The notes: a model not told the origin generated them from the sequence alone. 64,000 nt of DNA from Thermogemmatispora carboxidivorans (GCF_000702505.1 NZ_JNIM01000001.1:620001-684000); one strand, 5' to 3'; shown: positions 43,962 through 52,773, numbered from the stretch's first letter. Numbers and translations: made by a program.

Positions 43962-44144
43962 GCCTTTTCCTCCCTAGGTTGGATAATATCCTTAATGGAC
44001 AAGTTTGTCCTTTGTATCTCCTCTGAAATGATCAACCAGGACAGTCCTTGTAAATTCTTTGATAAAGGCATCAGAGGGATAGATACATGTTTGATGCCTT
44101 ATATTGTTTAAGGGATCTGATTATAATCTGTCCTGGCGAGTTCC

Positions 44145-44999
44145 TTATTTTCTCCGCGCGGTGACCAGCATGTGGTAGAGCCTTTCTGTCTCAGGGGTGA
44201 GCCCTTCTTGGGGGATAAAAGGAAAGACTGCTCGACCGTACTCATAGCCTTTGCGTCCACTAGATACCCAGGTCGCTTCCCAGCCGAGCGATGCAAGCAA
44301 AGCGACAGGATCATCGATTGCACCGATCCAGGGTGCGCCAGAACGAGCCAAGCGCTCGATTCTAGCTTGAGTACGTGGCGACCTAATCATCTCACTGTGG
44401 ATTGCGTCAAAGCCGATCCAGCTATTAGAGGCTGTGAGACGACTTATCCGTTCAAATAGATGGTGGCTTTGCTCAAAAGGAAGGTAGAAAAGCAGGCCCT
44501 CGATAAGCCAGGCGGATGGCTGCGTGGGGTTGAAGCCCGCCTGTAGTAAGGCGGTTTCCCAGTCGGGTAAAGTGAGATCGATCATCACAGGGATACGTAC
44601 ACAGCGAGGGGAGGCCTGATGAACCTTGAGAATAGCTTCCTTGTAATCTAGAATAAGCGGCTGATCTAGTTCAAAAAAACGTGTCTCGGGAGGCCAGTCC
44701 AGGCGAAAAGCCCTGGTATCGAGGCCTGCTGCTGGCAAAACAATCTGGCGAAGACCCTGCTCATTAGCTATGTGCAGGAGCCACTCGTCGAAAAAGCGTG
44801 TGCGCACAATAATTGAACCACCCTGGTCTTCAACTGTGGCAAAGCGCTTCTCTCCTTCATGACCCGCCAGAGAGGCTGCCCAGGGGTCATTGAAAAGACG
44901 ATCTGGTCGCTGGCTCTCGAAGGCTCGGGCTGCTGCTGTCAAATAAGCCGTTGGACCGATAAGCTCCTTGGGGGCCGGCGAATAGACTGTCTCAGACAT
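44145..44999 (-). CDS. SAM-dependent methyltransferase M4 (TIGR00027/LCMT-like)
   Basis: A 284-residue class I methyltransferase with motif I LPAAGLDTRAFRLDWP, FFELDQPLILDYKE, WLIEGLLFYLP and APWIGAIDDPVALLASLGW. Start at the ATG at 44999 (MSETVYS); AAAAGGAGG is 13 bases upstream, and an in-frame GTG overlaps that site, so the spacing is loose. The C-terminus (ERLYHMLVTARRK) matches M5. It is the first methyltransferase after the permease gene in the direction of transcription, separated by a 326-bp spacer containing a stem-loop. Substrate unknown. Confidence 0.85.
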   Translation of the reverse strand: MSETVYSPAPKELIGPTAYLTAAARAFESQRPDRLFNDPWAASLAGHEGEKRFATVEDQGGSIIVRTRFFDEWLLHIANEQGLRQIVLPAAGLDTRAFRLDWPPETRFFELDQPLILDYKEAILKVHQASPRCVRIPVMIDLTLPDWETALLQAGFNPTQPSAWLIEGLLFYLPFEQSHHLFERISRLTASNSWIGFDAIHSEMIRSPRTQARIERLARSGAPWIGAIDDPVALLASLGWEATWVSSGRKGYEYGRAVFPFIPQEGLTPETERLYHMLVTARRK

Positions 45000-45184
45000 A
45001 GGTAGGTAATGCCTCCTTTTCACTTACTTGTGCAGCCCGTTTTTTCAGCACCTAATGAAAAGAATCTTACCCGGGCTGCTCTGTCTCGAATGTGGCAACC
45101 TATTGCAAAACTTGTACTTTCTGATACGAAAGCGCTGAAACTGCTAGGTGGCAGCAACGTGAGGGGTGGACAGCACACTTAATT

Positions 45185-45212
45185 GGCGATAGACACTGGT
45201 GTCTCTATCGCC
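45185..45212 (-). other. Stem-loop in the permease-M4 spacer
   Basis: GGCGATAGA (45185-45193) pairs with TCTATCGCC (45204-45212), with an inner CAC/GTG and a small bulge. No U-run follows on the minus strand. It could protect or punctuate the transcript downstream of the permease. The remaining 45.0-45.33 kb spacer is AT-rich without a gene. Confidence 0.55.
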
Positions 45213-45325
45213 CATAAAATCTGGAAATCTACTTATACTTCATAAGCTTTTCATGAGCTAAGCATGGCGTCCTACCTTGATCCTGAAAGTTGCTGTCAGA
45301 CCTAAAAGTGTTAGTCAATCAGAAA

Positions 45326-46216
45326 TCAGGACTGATCAGCGCTGCTGAGCTTGAGGCCGGCTTTCCAATGGGAAGTCTTGTGATCGATCAGATTCACCAC
45401 TGCATTGAGCAGTCCTGCGATCAGCGTCAGGACCAGCAACGCAGCGAAGATACCGGCAGCGTTAAACGATTCGCCGGACGACTGAATCAGATAGCCAATG
45501 CCGCGATTGGCCCCGATCTGCTCGGCCACAATAGCCCCAATCAGGGCATACGGGATAGCAACATGCAGGCCAGTCAACACCGAGCCCGTGGCCGAGGGAA
45601 GAATCACCTTAAAGACCACATCGCGCCGGCGTCCTCCCATCAGGCGCACCGCATCAACCAGGTGCTGATCGACATTACGCACCCCATTGAGCGTATTCAA
45701 GAAAATCAAGAAAAAGACCGTCACGGCGGCCAGCACCACCTTCATCGGGATCTCGATCCCCAACCAGAGAATGAAGAGCGGTGCCAAAGCAATCTTCGGG
45801 ATGCTGTTCAAAGCAATGATGAACGGATTGAAGATCCGCTCAAGCGTTGGCTGTAGACCGAAAAGGAAACCCAAGAGCAAACCACTCGCGACGCCGAAGA
45901 ACAAGCCAAGCAGCGTTTCCTCCAGAGTCACCGCGGTATTAATGATGAGCGTACTCTCATACCAGGGATCCCCGTCGCTGAGCCAGGCGATGGTCTGGCG
46001 AACGATGGCCAGCGGGTTGCTCAGAAAGGAAGAATCAAGAATCGTCCCTGACGCCAATTGCCAGAAGAGCAGCACCCCTACCACCAGCAGCAGGCGAGAC
46101 CCATAGATCAGCCACTGCTGACGCTGCTTGCGCTGCTGGGCCTGTCTGACCAACGTCGAAGGTCCCACAAGGACAGGCCTCGGCTGCTCCGATCTGAACT
46201 GGTTCACCAGGCTCAT
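45326..46216 (-). CDS. ABC transporter permease (SsuC/TauC type)
   Basis: A 296-residue membrane protein with about six helices, residues ~40-285. It carries the ATPase-docking EAA-like loop VDAVRLMGGRRRDVVFKVILP. It belongs to the binding-protein-dependent permeases for taurine/aliphatic sulfonates, nitrate, pyrimidines and similar compounds. Start at the ATG at 46216 behind GGAGGTAAAG. The ATG overlaps the ATPase stop (ATGA), so the two are translationally coupled. It is the only permease in the cluster, so all four intact binding proteins presumably feed it, as a homodimer. The ligand is not deducible. Confidence 0.9.
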   Translation of the reverse strand: MSLVNQFRSEQPRPVLVGPSTLVRQAQQRKQRQQWLIYGSRLLLVVGVLLFWQLASGTILDSSFLSNPLAIVRQTIAWLSDGDPWYESTLIINTAVTLEETLLGLFFGVASGLLLGFLFGLQPTLERIFNPFIIALNSIPKIALAPLFILWLGIEIPMKVVLAAVTVFFLIFLNTLNGVRNVDQHLVDAVRLMGGRRRDVVFKVILPSATGSVLTGLHVAIPYALIGAIVAEQIGANRGIGYLIQSSGESFNAAGIFAALLVLTLIAGLLNAVVNLIDHKTSHWKAGLKLSSADQS

Positions 46217-47004
46217 AGCTTTACCTCCTGCCTCTGCACTTGCAGACGAGACTCCATGAGGGCATCCCAAAGACGTCGGTGCAGATTGGTAAAATCCGGG
46301 CGAAAGCGAATATGGAAGGCATCGCGCGGGCGCGGCAGGGTGACCAGCTCATCAGCGATAATATGGCCTCCTGTGCCCAGCACCACCACACGGTCACCCA
46401 AGATAATGGCCTCCTCCAGGTCATGAGTCACAAAAAGCACGCTGGAACGCTGTCTGGACCATAGCGAGAGCAGCTCATTCTGCAGCTCTAGACGCAGCTG
46501 TGCATCGAGCGCACCGAATGGCTCATCCATCAGAAGCGTTTCTGGTAGAGTTACCAGCATGCGAGCCAGGCTGGCCCGGCGTAGCATGCCTCCCGAAAGC
46601 TCGTGAGGATAGAGCTTCTCAAAGCCCTGCAGACCAACCAGACGAATAAACTCAGCAGCACGCCGACGCCGCTCCGTGGCTGGAACCCCTCTGATCTCCA
46701 AGGGCATTTCGACGTTGCGCTCGACCGTTCTCCAGGGCATCAGCGTGTCCTTCTGAGTCAGGTAACCTACTTCCAGTCGTGGCCCACTGATAGGCGCCCC
46801 TTTGTAGTAGACCGTCCCTGAGCCAGGGGGGAGCAGGCCAGCGACGATATTGAGCAAGGTCGTCTTGCCGCAGCCGCTTGGGCCGGCGAGGACCACGAAG
46901 CTTCCGCTCTCAATATCGAGATTCACGTTCTGCAAAACTGCAATTTCACGATCATTGCGAACAAATGACTTGCTGAGCTGTTCTATATGTATGACGGTGC
47001 TCAT
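46213..47004 (-). CDS. ABC transporter ATP-binding protein (SsuB/TauB type)
   Basis: A 263-residue nucleotide-binding subunit. It has Walker A GPSGCGKTT (41-49), the Q-loop LTQKDTLMPW (82-91), the signature LSGGMLRRASLARML (136-150; Met replaces the usual Gln of LSGGQ), Walker B TLLMDEPFGALD (156-167) and the switch His in VTHD. Start at the ATG at 47004 behind AAGGAG. A longer in-frame extension to 47274 is Arg/Pro-rich and without homology, so I reject it; 47005-47270 is spacer. It powers uptake through the permease encoded next. Confidence 0.93.
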   Translation of the reverse strand: MSTVIHIEQLSKSFVRNDREIAVLQNVNLDIESGSFVVLAGPSGCGKTTLLNIVAGLLPPGSGTVYYKGAPISGPRLEVGYLTQKDTLMPWRTVERNVEMPLEIRGVPATERRRRAAEFIRLVGLQGFEKLYPHELSGGMLRRASLARMLVTLPETLLMDEPFGALDAQLRLELQNELLSLWSRQRSSVLFVTHDLEEAIILGDRVVVLGTGGHIIADELVTLPRPRDAFHIRFRPDFTNLHRRLWDALMESRLQVQRQEVKL

Positions 47005-47270
47005 TAAGCTGCTCCTTATAGGACCTGGAGGAGTGGCAAGGGTAGCGAGGGCTCGCCTTCCAGGCCAGGCACAGATCTCCCCTTGTCCTTGCGTTATTCC
47101 TGGCAACGGCGTCGACGGCTCACGCCAGCGTCTGGCCTCCTCTGGCCATCGACGAAAGAAGCGGCTGGACGGGCCAGCCCGATCGGTTGCAGGATGTGCT
47201 CTCTTGCGCCGCTCATCGAGGCTGAGATTGGCGAACGGATTGCTACTCCTTCCTTGCCCTGCAGGTTTAG

Positions 47271-48137
47271 TCATCCTTGCTTCTCTAGAGACAAGCGTCT
47301 GGCGGTGACGAGCATGTGATAGAGCTTCTCGGTCTCGGCGTTGAGAGCCTCGGGGGCGATAAACGGGAAGATCGCTCGACCATACTCGTACCCCTTACGC
47401 GCATTAGGCACAAAGCTAGCCTGCCAGCCAAAGGAGGCTAGCAAAGAGACCGGATCATCGATAGCGCCGATCCAGGGAGCCCCGTTTTGCTTAGTAAGCT
47501 GGATGCGTGAGCGTGTCAGCGGCGAAGAGAGCATGGCGCTATGGATCGCATCGAAGCCGAGGCGGCTCCCTGGGGCAGCCAGGCGACTCAGGCGGGCGAG
47601 CAGCTGGCAAGTCTGCGCGAGGGGAAGGTAGAAGAAGAGACCTTCTACGAGCCAGATCGAAGGAAGAGCTGGCTCAAAGCCGGCCTGCAGCAGCTGACTT
47701 TCCCAGCCAGAGGAGGTCAGATCGGTAGCCACAATGGCGCGTTGGCAGCGGGGCTGAGCCTGATGGGCCTGAAGCTGCGCCTCCTTGTATTCGACAACGG
47801 CGGGCAAGTCAAGCTCGAAGAAGCGGGTTGCTGGGGGCCAATCGAGGCGAAAAGCCCGCGTATCGAGACCGGCGGCGGGCAGCACGATCTGACGCAAGCC
47901 CTCCTCGAATGTCAATTGCTGCAGCCACTCATCAAAATAACGGGTGCGCACAATAATCGAAGCGCCCCTGTCCTCGCCCTTTTCAAGGATAGTAAATCCC
48001 TCGCTGCTGGCCAGCAAAGCCGCCCAGGGATCATCGAAGAGCCGATCTGGTCGCTGGCTCTCGACGGCGCGCGCCGCCGCTGTCAGGAACGCGGTCACGC
48101 TGATGCGCTGTTTCGCCGAATCACGCATATCTATCAC
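47271..48137 (-). CDS. SAM-dependent methyltransferase M5 (TIGR00027/LCMT-like), first gene of the cluster
   Basis: A 288-residue class I methyltransferase: motif I PAAGLDTRAFRL (87-98), FELD (107-110), WLVEGLFFYL (162-171), APWIGAIDDPVSLLASFGW and a C-terminal YHMLVTARR. The GTG at 48137 has GGGAG at six bases and is preferred; an ATG three codons inside is possible. It is promoter-proximal in the minus-strand cluster, directly before the ATPase and permease. This supports a functional pairing of methylation with transport. Its segment LLASSEGFTILEK recurs in M3'. Substrate unknown. Confidence 0.86.
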   Translation of the reverse strand: MIDMRDSAKQRISVTAFLTAAARAVESQRPDRLFDDPWAALLASSEGFTILEKGEDRGASIIVRTRYFDEWLQQLTFEEGLRQIVLPAAGLDTRAFRLDWPPATRFFELDLPAVVEYKEAQLQAHQAQPRCQRAIVATDLTSSGWESQLLQAGFEPALPSIWLVEGLFFYLPLAQTCQLLARLSRLAAPGSRLGFDAIHSAMLSSPLTRSRIQLTKQNGAPWIGAIDDPVSLLASFGWQASFVPNARKGYEYGRAIFPFIAPEALNAETEKLYHMLVTARRLSLEKQG

Positions 48138-48304
48138 AGGGGTCTCCCAGTGTATCGTTTCTGCATAATCTACAGCTAATCATCTCTATTGCAAGAAAAC
48201 ATGAAAATTGTATAGTTAGAAAGGCTTAGTAGGCGCCATCGCATACTTAGTCGCAAGCATCACCGGGAGCCCCTCAATTGAAGAGCTTATTATGACTGAA
48301 GAGC

Positions 48305-48334
48305 TTGACTTATTTCTTTCTCTGGATCTATGAT
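48305..48334 (+). promoter_or_regulatory. Sigma-70-type promoter of the structured RNA
   Basis: TTGACT (48305-48310), 18 bases, TATGAT (48329-48334), each one mismatch from consensus. It lies in an AT-rich spacer and its predicted start is ~20 bases before the RNA structure at 48361. Confidence 0.7.
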
Positions 48335-48360
48335 ATAAAGCCTTGTCAATACCTCACTGG

Positions 48361-48450
48361 GTAGAAGGCCCTAAAGAGCCGGGCATTTCTATCTATGAAA
48401 GGATAGTACCTTCTACGGATTTATGCAATATTTGCCCGGCATTTTTATAT
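48361..48450 (+). ncRNA. Candidate structured RNA (crossing helices, U-rich 3' end)
   Basis: Two perfect 8-bp helices cross each other: GTAGAAGG (48361-48368) with CCTTCTAC (48409-48416), and GCCGGGCA (48378-48385) with TGCCCGGC (48433-48440). A small hairpin CTATC/GATAG lies at 48389-48406. The second helix is followed by ATTTTTATAT. The order A5-B5-C-A3-B3 implies a pseudoknot or two alternative folds, one ending in a terminator-like stem. A good promoter lies just upstream. It is either a riboswitch/attenuator for the gene at 48651 or an independent ~100-nt RNA. I recognise no known class. The rest of 48.14-48.65 kb has no gene. Confidence 0.55.
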
Positions 48451-48650
48451 AATCTTAATATTTGAGAATGCCATCATCTGTTAAAATAACTAAGCGAGGA
48501 GTCGGCTCTGTGGGAATAGCCCTATAAGCAGCACCAGAAAGCGGTTACCGTCTTTCCCCGAATTGTGGAGCTCTATGAATCGAAGAAGGTCAGGAGCCTG
48601 ATGGTACCAGGCTCCTGGCTCCTTGTTTAGAACAGGAAGAGCCTTGATCG

Positions 48651-49157
48651 ATGTATCGCCTGGACTTTGAAACAATGAAGCAGGTCATGCGCGAACATCG
48701 CAAAACCGGACTCCTCTATGCCGACCTTCCCTGGGGAGTCCCGGGGATGCCGGAGCCATGCCGTGTTGAGATCATTCTGCGTGCAGGACAGATTGTCTCC
48801 TGCTTTTTCGTTGGTAAGAGCGGGCGGCGTCTGAAAGAAGAAGACGCTTCGTCAAAGCTCGCGCGCCTGGGAAAGCTCGACTGGACTTTTGTTCCTCAAG
48901 AGGAAGTGCCCACCGAGTTGCCCTCTGCGCCCGGGCAGGCGAGAAATGTCACCACAGGGCCTTCAGCTTTCCCGCAGCGCCTGCTGCATCTGGAACAGTG
49001 GCAAATGGTCGGCTGGTCGCGCATGCATCGCATGGTTTTTGCTCTAGCTGACGGAACCCGTTCTGTCGAGAAAATCGCCGAGATTCTCTCGACCACCCCC
49101 GAGGCGGTGCGTGCTGTGCTGCGCGATCTCCAATCGATCGGCGTGATCCGCCTCTAG
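48651..49157 (+). CDS. Uncharacterised protein with winged-helix-like C-terminus
   Basis: A 168-residue soluble protein. The N-terminal ~85 residues have the layout of DUF4388-type domains found in bacterial signalling proteins (TGLLYADL, then VEIILRAGQIVSCFFVGKSG), a resemblance I can only call possible. The C-terminal ~50 residues (FALADGTRSVEKIAEILS then AVRAVLRDLQSIGVI) look like a small winged helix. It is the first gene after the candidate structured RNA and may be under its control. AGGAAGAG precedes the ATG. The function is unknown. Confidence 0.7.
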   Translation: MYRLDFETMKQVMREHRKTGLLYADLPWGVPGMPEPCRVEIILRAGQIVSCFFVGKSGRRLKEEDASSKLARLGKLDWTFVPQEEVPTELPSAPGQARNVTTGPSAFPQRLLHLEQWQMVGWSRMHRMVFALADGTRSVEKIAEILSTTPEAVRAVLRDLQSIGVIRL

Positions 49158-49356
49158 CGAGCGCCGTGGTGAAAGGGGAGCTCGTGATCAGCCGGGCTGG
49201 TACTGTCAGGCACAAAGGCGCAGATTCCTAAGCAGAGGTGGCTCTCTGGGAGAAAGGTGTCTGAGGCGCTTTTCTTTCCCGATGTATATTTCCTTGCTGG
49301 TTTCCCAGCTATCACTTTTACCTGTCTTGTGAAAACAAGGAAGGAAAGGCTTCCCG

Positions 49357-50472
49357 ATGAAAAGGATCACCGTTGCTGATCTCGATACGCAGAGTACCGA
49401 TGCGCAAGTGCCCAGTTATCTGGCCTCCGACCACCGTGAGAACCGCTGGCTGCGCTGGTGGTACCGGCTGGCCTCCCCTATGATGCCACCGGCCTCGGCC
49501 TCCTTCCTGCGCCGCGAACTCTTCCGGCGTGGGCGAACTGGCAGCCAGATTCTGCCTGCCCTCTACCTCCTACTCATCGTGGCTCTGCCTGCCGGTTTCC
49601 TTGGCACCAATTTCTACCTGGTGCCAATTGTCATCGTCTGCTTCTTCATGCTGGTGATTGCCACGGTGCTAAACCGTCTCGGCTTTGTCAATGCTGCCGG
49701 CTTCATCGTGGTCTTGACCTTTATGTTCTTCCCCATCGCCGATATTGTGACGACGCCTGGCGGGATCAATATGATGGATCTGCCGGTCTTCGGCATGTTG
49801 ATCCTCCCGCTGGTCTGTGCTGTCTCCTTCCTGGCGCCGTGGTGGGTCTTCGTCGTGGCTCTCATCAACTGTCTCTTTACCTTCTTTGCGCTGACTCAGC
49901 TCCCCCAGACCCCCGAGCTGATGGGTATGCTCGAAATCAACTTCACTGGCATCATTAGCCCTATCCTCATCAGCCAGATAATCATCTCGGTCGTGGCCTA
50001 TGTCTGGGTCAGCAGCACGGTGCATGCTCTGGCGCGCGCTGACCGTGCTGAGGAGATCGCCCGCCTGGAGCATGATCTGGCCATGCAAGCTGAGGCCGCT
50101 GCCCGGCAGAAGGAGCTGTTGGAAAACAGCATTCAGAAAATCGTGGAGACCCATACCCGGGTGGCCAACGGCGACTACAGCGCTCGCGTGCCGCTGACGA
50201 GCGACAATGTCCTCTGGCAGATTTCTGGCTCACTCAATAACTTGCTGGCTCGCATGCAGCGCTTGTCTCAAGACTCTGGCGAGCTACAAAAGATGAAACA
50301 GGGCTTCTATCAGCTGCGGGAGGAGAACAGGCGTTTACGTGAGGCCGTCCTGGCCCTTCAGCAGCTGCGCGAGGAAGAGGGTCGCTCGCGGGGAACCTCG
50401 CCCAATCTCTCGCAGTTTTCGCCCGATGATCCCAGAAAGCTGATGTGGTATACGGGCGAAGAGCGCTTTTGA
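49357..50472 (+). CDS. Membrane protein with six TM helices, HAMP-like region and coiled coil
   Basis: A 371-residue protein. A polar N-terminus is followed by about six membrane helices between residues 65 and 230 (for example ILPALYLLLIVALPAGFLG and IPIADIV-flanking segments). A helix with LEHDLAMQAEAAARQKELL leads into a HAMP-like unit (VANGDYSARVPL then ISGSLNNLLARMQRL) and a C-terminal coiled coil. It ends in a short acidic tail, without a kinase, cyclase or methyl-accepting domain. It resembles the membrane-sensor half of signalling proteins whose output domain is a separate partner. AAGGAAGG precedes the ATG. No family name is assigned. Confidence 0.75.
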   Translation: MKRITVADLDTQSTDAQVPSYLASDHRENRWLRWWYRLASPMMPPASASFLRRELFRRGRTGSQILPALYLLLIVALPAGFLGTNFYLVPIVIVCFFMLVIATVLNRLGFVNAAGFIVVLTFMFFPIADIVTTPGGINMMDLPVFGMLILPLVCAVSFLAPWWVFVVALINCLFTFFALTQLPQTPELMGMLEINFTGIISPILISQIIISVVAYVWVSSTVHALARADRAEEIARLEHDLAMQAEAAARQKELLENSIQKIVETHTRVANGDYSARVPLTSDNVLWQISGSLNNLLARMQRLSQDSGELQKMKQGFYQLREENRRLREAVLALQQLREEEGRSRGTSPNLSQFSPDDPRKLMWYTGEERF

Positions 50473-50778
50473 GGGCCATCCTTGTGAGCTGACCAGCGCT
50501 GGAGCTGGATGCTCCTTCTAGCGTGTGGCTGCGATCTCTGGCGATGCTCTGTTCTGCGCCTCCTTGGAGGCAGAGCTGCTATTGCAGATTGAGCAGACGG
50601 CAGTCTGGGCCGGCTGACGCTCGTCGAACTCAGCTGTCCTCGGATTCTCCTTGGTCTGAGCCTCAGTAACTGAAACAAAGACGTGGCTCAGGCGTATCTT
50701 CTTTGTGGTATCATACGTACTGGTTAACAAGAAACCGGGCGGCATGCTCCACGAGCTGGATGCTGAGATGGGCACTCG

Positions 50779-51717
50779 ATGAGTCCTTTTGTTGACTATT
50801 ATGCTGTGTTAGGGATAGAGGCCAGTGCCTCCCCTGCCGAGGTCAAGGCTGCTTTCAAGAAGTTGGCGCTTCGCTATCATCCCGATGTCTATAAGGGCGA
50901 GGATGCTGAGGAGCGCATGCGTCTGATTCTGGAAGCGTATCAGACGCTCAGCGATACTGAATTGAGACGTGCCTACGATGAGCGTCGCCGGCAACAGCTT
51001 GGCCTGGCGGGGGCAGCTCGCTCAACGCAGACGGAGAGGGAAGGTAGCAGCTCTAGCTCTGCTAAGGCGACGAAGACTGAGGTCTCTCCGCAGGCCCGTC
51101 GTGATCGCCAACGCTATTATGATTTTCCGGCGCTGGATGGCTCAACGACTATCTATCTAGGTGAGGTCATCTATAGTCTGGATGCTGAGCAGGCGGCTAC
51201 CTTGAGGGAGCAGGGATTGCTGCGCGGTAGCGTCAGCGGTGGCCGGGCCCGCAAAGATGGGACGGTCCATGTGCCGCTCTCGTCAGCTGCGGGGTCGTCG
51301 GGGAGCGATGTTCACTACTGCCATCGCTGTCGCCATCGGTGGCCTGCTCCCTCGGGAGCAGGATCGGCCTCATCAGCTCAAAGGGTTGCCTGTCCGCGCT
51401 GTCGGGCCTATGACTGGGCGGAATATCTGCTGTTGCGCTGTGTTCACTGCCGGGCGGTCTTCGAGAGTGAGCAGATTCGCTATGAGGTCGGTGTCTATCG
51501 CTACAGTGGGGGCAGGCTCTGTCCCCCCTACGAGCTTTTTCCGCTCTGCCCTTATTGTGCGCGTCCTCACTGGTGCCCTGCTGAGGAGGTGCGTCTTGAG
51601 CGAGAGCGGGCAGCGGCGGCGCGACGGCGTGGTCTCTCTTTTCTCCTGGCACTCGTCTTCCTACTTGCGGTGGTTGCTGCGCTGAGCTTCATGGCCCTGA
51701 CCACTCTCATCCATTGA
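50779..51717 (+). CDS. Membrane-anchored DnaJ-domain protein with zinc-binding cysteines
   Basis: A 312-residue protein. Residues 4-70 form a J domain (DYYAVLGI, helix II and the essential HPD in YHPDVY), which stimulates a DnaK-type Hsp70. After a Ser-rich linker, residues ~175-265 carry CxxC pairs (CHRC, CPRC, CVHC, CPYC) that likely bind one or two zinc ions, different from the four CXXCXGXG repeats of true DnaJ. A single TM helix (about 285-308) ends the protein. It is a co-chaperone tethered to the membrane facing the cytosol. The 50473-50778 gap upstream shows no gene. Confidence 0.85.
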   Translation: MSPFVDYYAVLGIEASASPAEVKAAFKKLALRYHPDVYKGEDAEERMRLILEAYQTLSDTELRRAYDERRRQQLGLAGAARSTQTEREGSSSSSAKATKTEVSPQARRDRQRYYDFPALDGSTTIYLGEVIYSLDAEQAATLREQGLLRGSVSGGRARKDGTVHVPLSSAAGSSGSDVHYCHRCRHRWPAPSGAGSASSAQRVACPRCRAYDWAEYLLLRCVHCRAVFESEQIRYEVGVYRYSGGRLCPPYELFPLCPYCARPHWCPAEEVRLERERAAAARRRGLSFLLALVFLLAVVAALSFMALTTLIH

Positions 51718-51831
51718 GGAAGAGAGGCCGGCCTGGCGCTGGCCGAGGCGAGGTCTGTTCTTCTCCTTCCCGCGTCCACTGGAACTGGATGCTGCCGGTA
51801 ATCTATGGCCTACCCGAGGGAAAGCAGAGAG

Positions 51832-52773
51832 ATGTCTGCCTTGCTTTTAGAAGGGATTTATCCGCCGGTCCCAACGTTTTTCACTCCTGACGAGGAGCTT
51901 GACCTGACAACGCTGGAGAGCCACCTCCGCTGGCTGGCTGTCAGTGGTATCGCCGGTTATGTGGTCCTTGGCTCTAACGGTGAAGCGCCCCATTTGACCG
52001 CTGAGGAGCGAGTGCTGGTCATTCGCACCGCGCGTCAAGTCATCGACCAGCTAACCTCCCCCGAGGGAGCGGCGCGTCCCCGGCTCCGCCTGCTCGCCGG
52101 TTGTGGCGAGCAGTCGACGCGAGCCACCGTCGCCGGCTGTGAGCGGGCGGCCCAGGCAGGAGCCGACGCCGTCTTAGTATTGCCCCCTTTCTATTTCCGT
52201 GGACGGATGAATGGGGCGGCCCTGCTGGCCCATTACCGGGCAGTTGCCGAAGATTCTCCTGTGCCCGTCGTTATATACAACATGCCGGCCAATACGGCAG
52301 GTCTGGATCTGGAGGCATCGCTGATTTGCCGCCTGGCCGAGGAGCATCCCAACATCATTGGCCTCAAAGATAGTGCCGGCAACATTGCCAAGCTAGCCCA
52401 AATCGTCGGCCTGCTAGAAGCCAGCCGTCCCGCTTTCTCCGTGCTGGCTGGCAGTGCTGGTTTCCTGCTGCCAGCTCTGGCGGTCGGAGCACGGGGAGGA
52501 GTGCCAGCTCTGGCCAACGTTCTGCCACAGCAGGTCTGCCGTGTCCAGGCGCTTTTCGCGTCCGGTCAGCTGGACGAGGCACGCCGTCTACAAGCGCGGC
52601 TGGTGGCCCTCAATACCTTGCTGACCACAACCTATAGTGTGGCCGGACTGAAGGCCGCTCTGCAGCTGCTCAAGGGCTATGGGGGCCGGCCTCGCTCGCC
52701 AGTCTTGCCACTGGATGAGCAGGAGCTTGCTCAACTCAGAACTGCCCTGGCTCCTTTCATCGATGAGGGCTGA
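51832..52773 (+). CDS. DapA/HOGA-family aldolase (dihydrodipicolinate synthase-like)
   Basis: A 313-residue class I aldolase barrel. The Schiff-base Lys is in IIGLKDSAG, the catalytic Tyr in VVIYNMPANTAG, and the substrate-loop reads GSNGEAPHL, where true DapA has GTTGE. GSNGE is typical of 4-hydroxy-2-oxoglutarate aldolase (HOGA1) and related sugar-acid lyases. I therefore prefer pyruvate-releasing aldolase over lysine biosynthesis, with medium certainty. Start at the ATG at 51832 (GAGGG upstream); an ATG nine codons earlier lacks a ribosome site. No other dap genes are adjacent. Confidence 0.87.
   Translation: MSALLLEGIYPPVPTFFTPDEELDLTTLESHLRWLAVSGIAGYVVLGSNGEAPHLTAEERVLVIRTARQVIDQLTSPEGAARPRLRLLAGCGEQSTRATVAGCERAAQAGADAVLVLPPFYFRGRMNGAALLAHYRAVAEDSPVPVVIYNMPANTAGLDLEASLICRLAEEHPNIIGLKDSAGNIAKLAQIVGLLEASRPAFSVLAGSAGFLLPALAVGARGGVPALANVLPQQVCRVQALFASGQLDEARRLQARLVALNTLLTTTYSVAGLKAALQLLKGYGGRPRSPVLPLDEQELAQLRTALAPFIDEG

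Noticed and set aside
47005..47274. 90-residue N-terminal extension of the ABC ATPase
   Set aside because: Arg/Pro-rich, no homology to ATPases, and a good ribosome site precedes the ATG at 47004.
35734..48650. TPP or SAM riboswitch controlling the THI5-like/methyltransferase cluster
   Set aside because: I looked for the conserved TPP (CTGAGA, ACCTGATC) and SAM-I cores in the spacers and found neither; only the unclassified structure at 48361-48450 remains.
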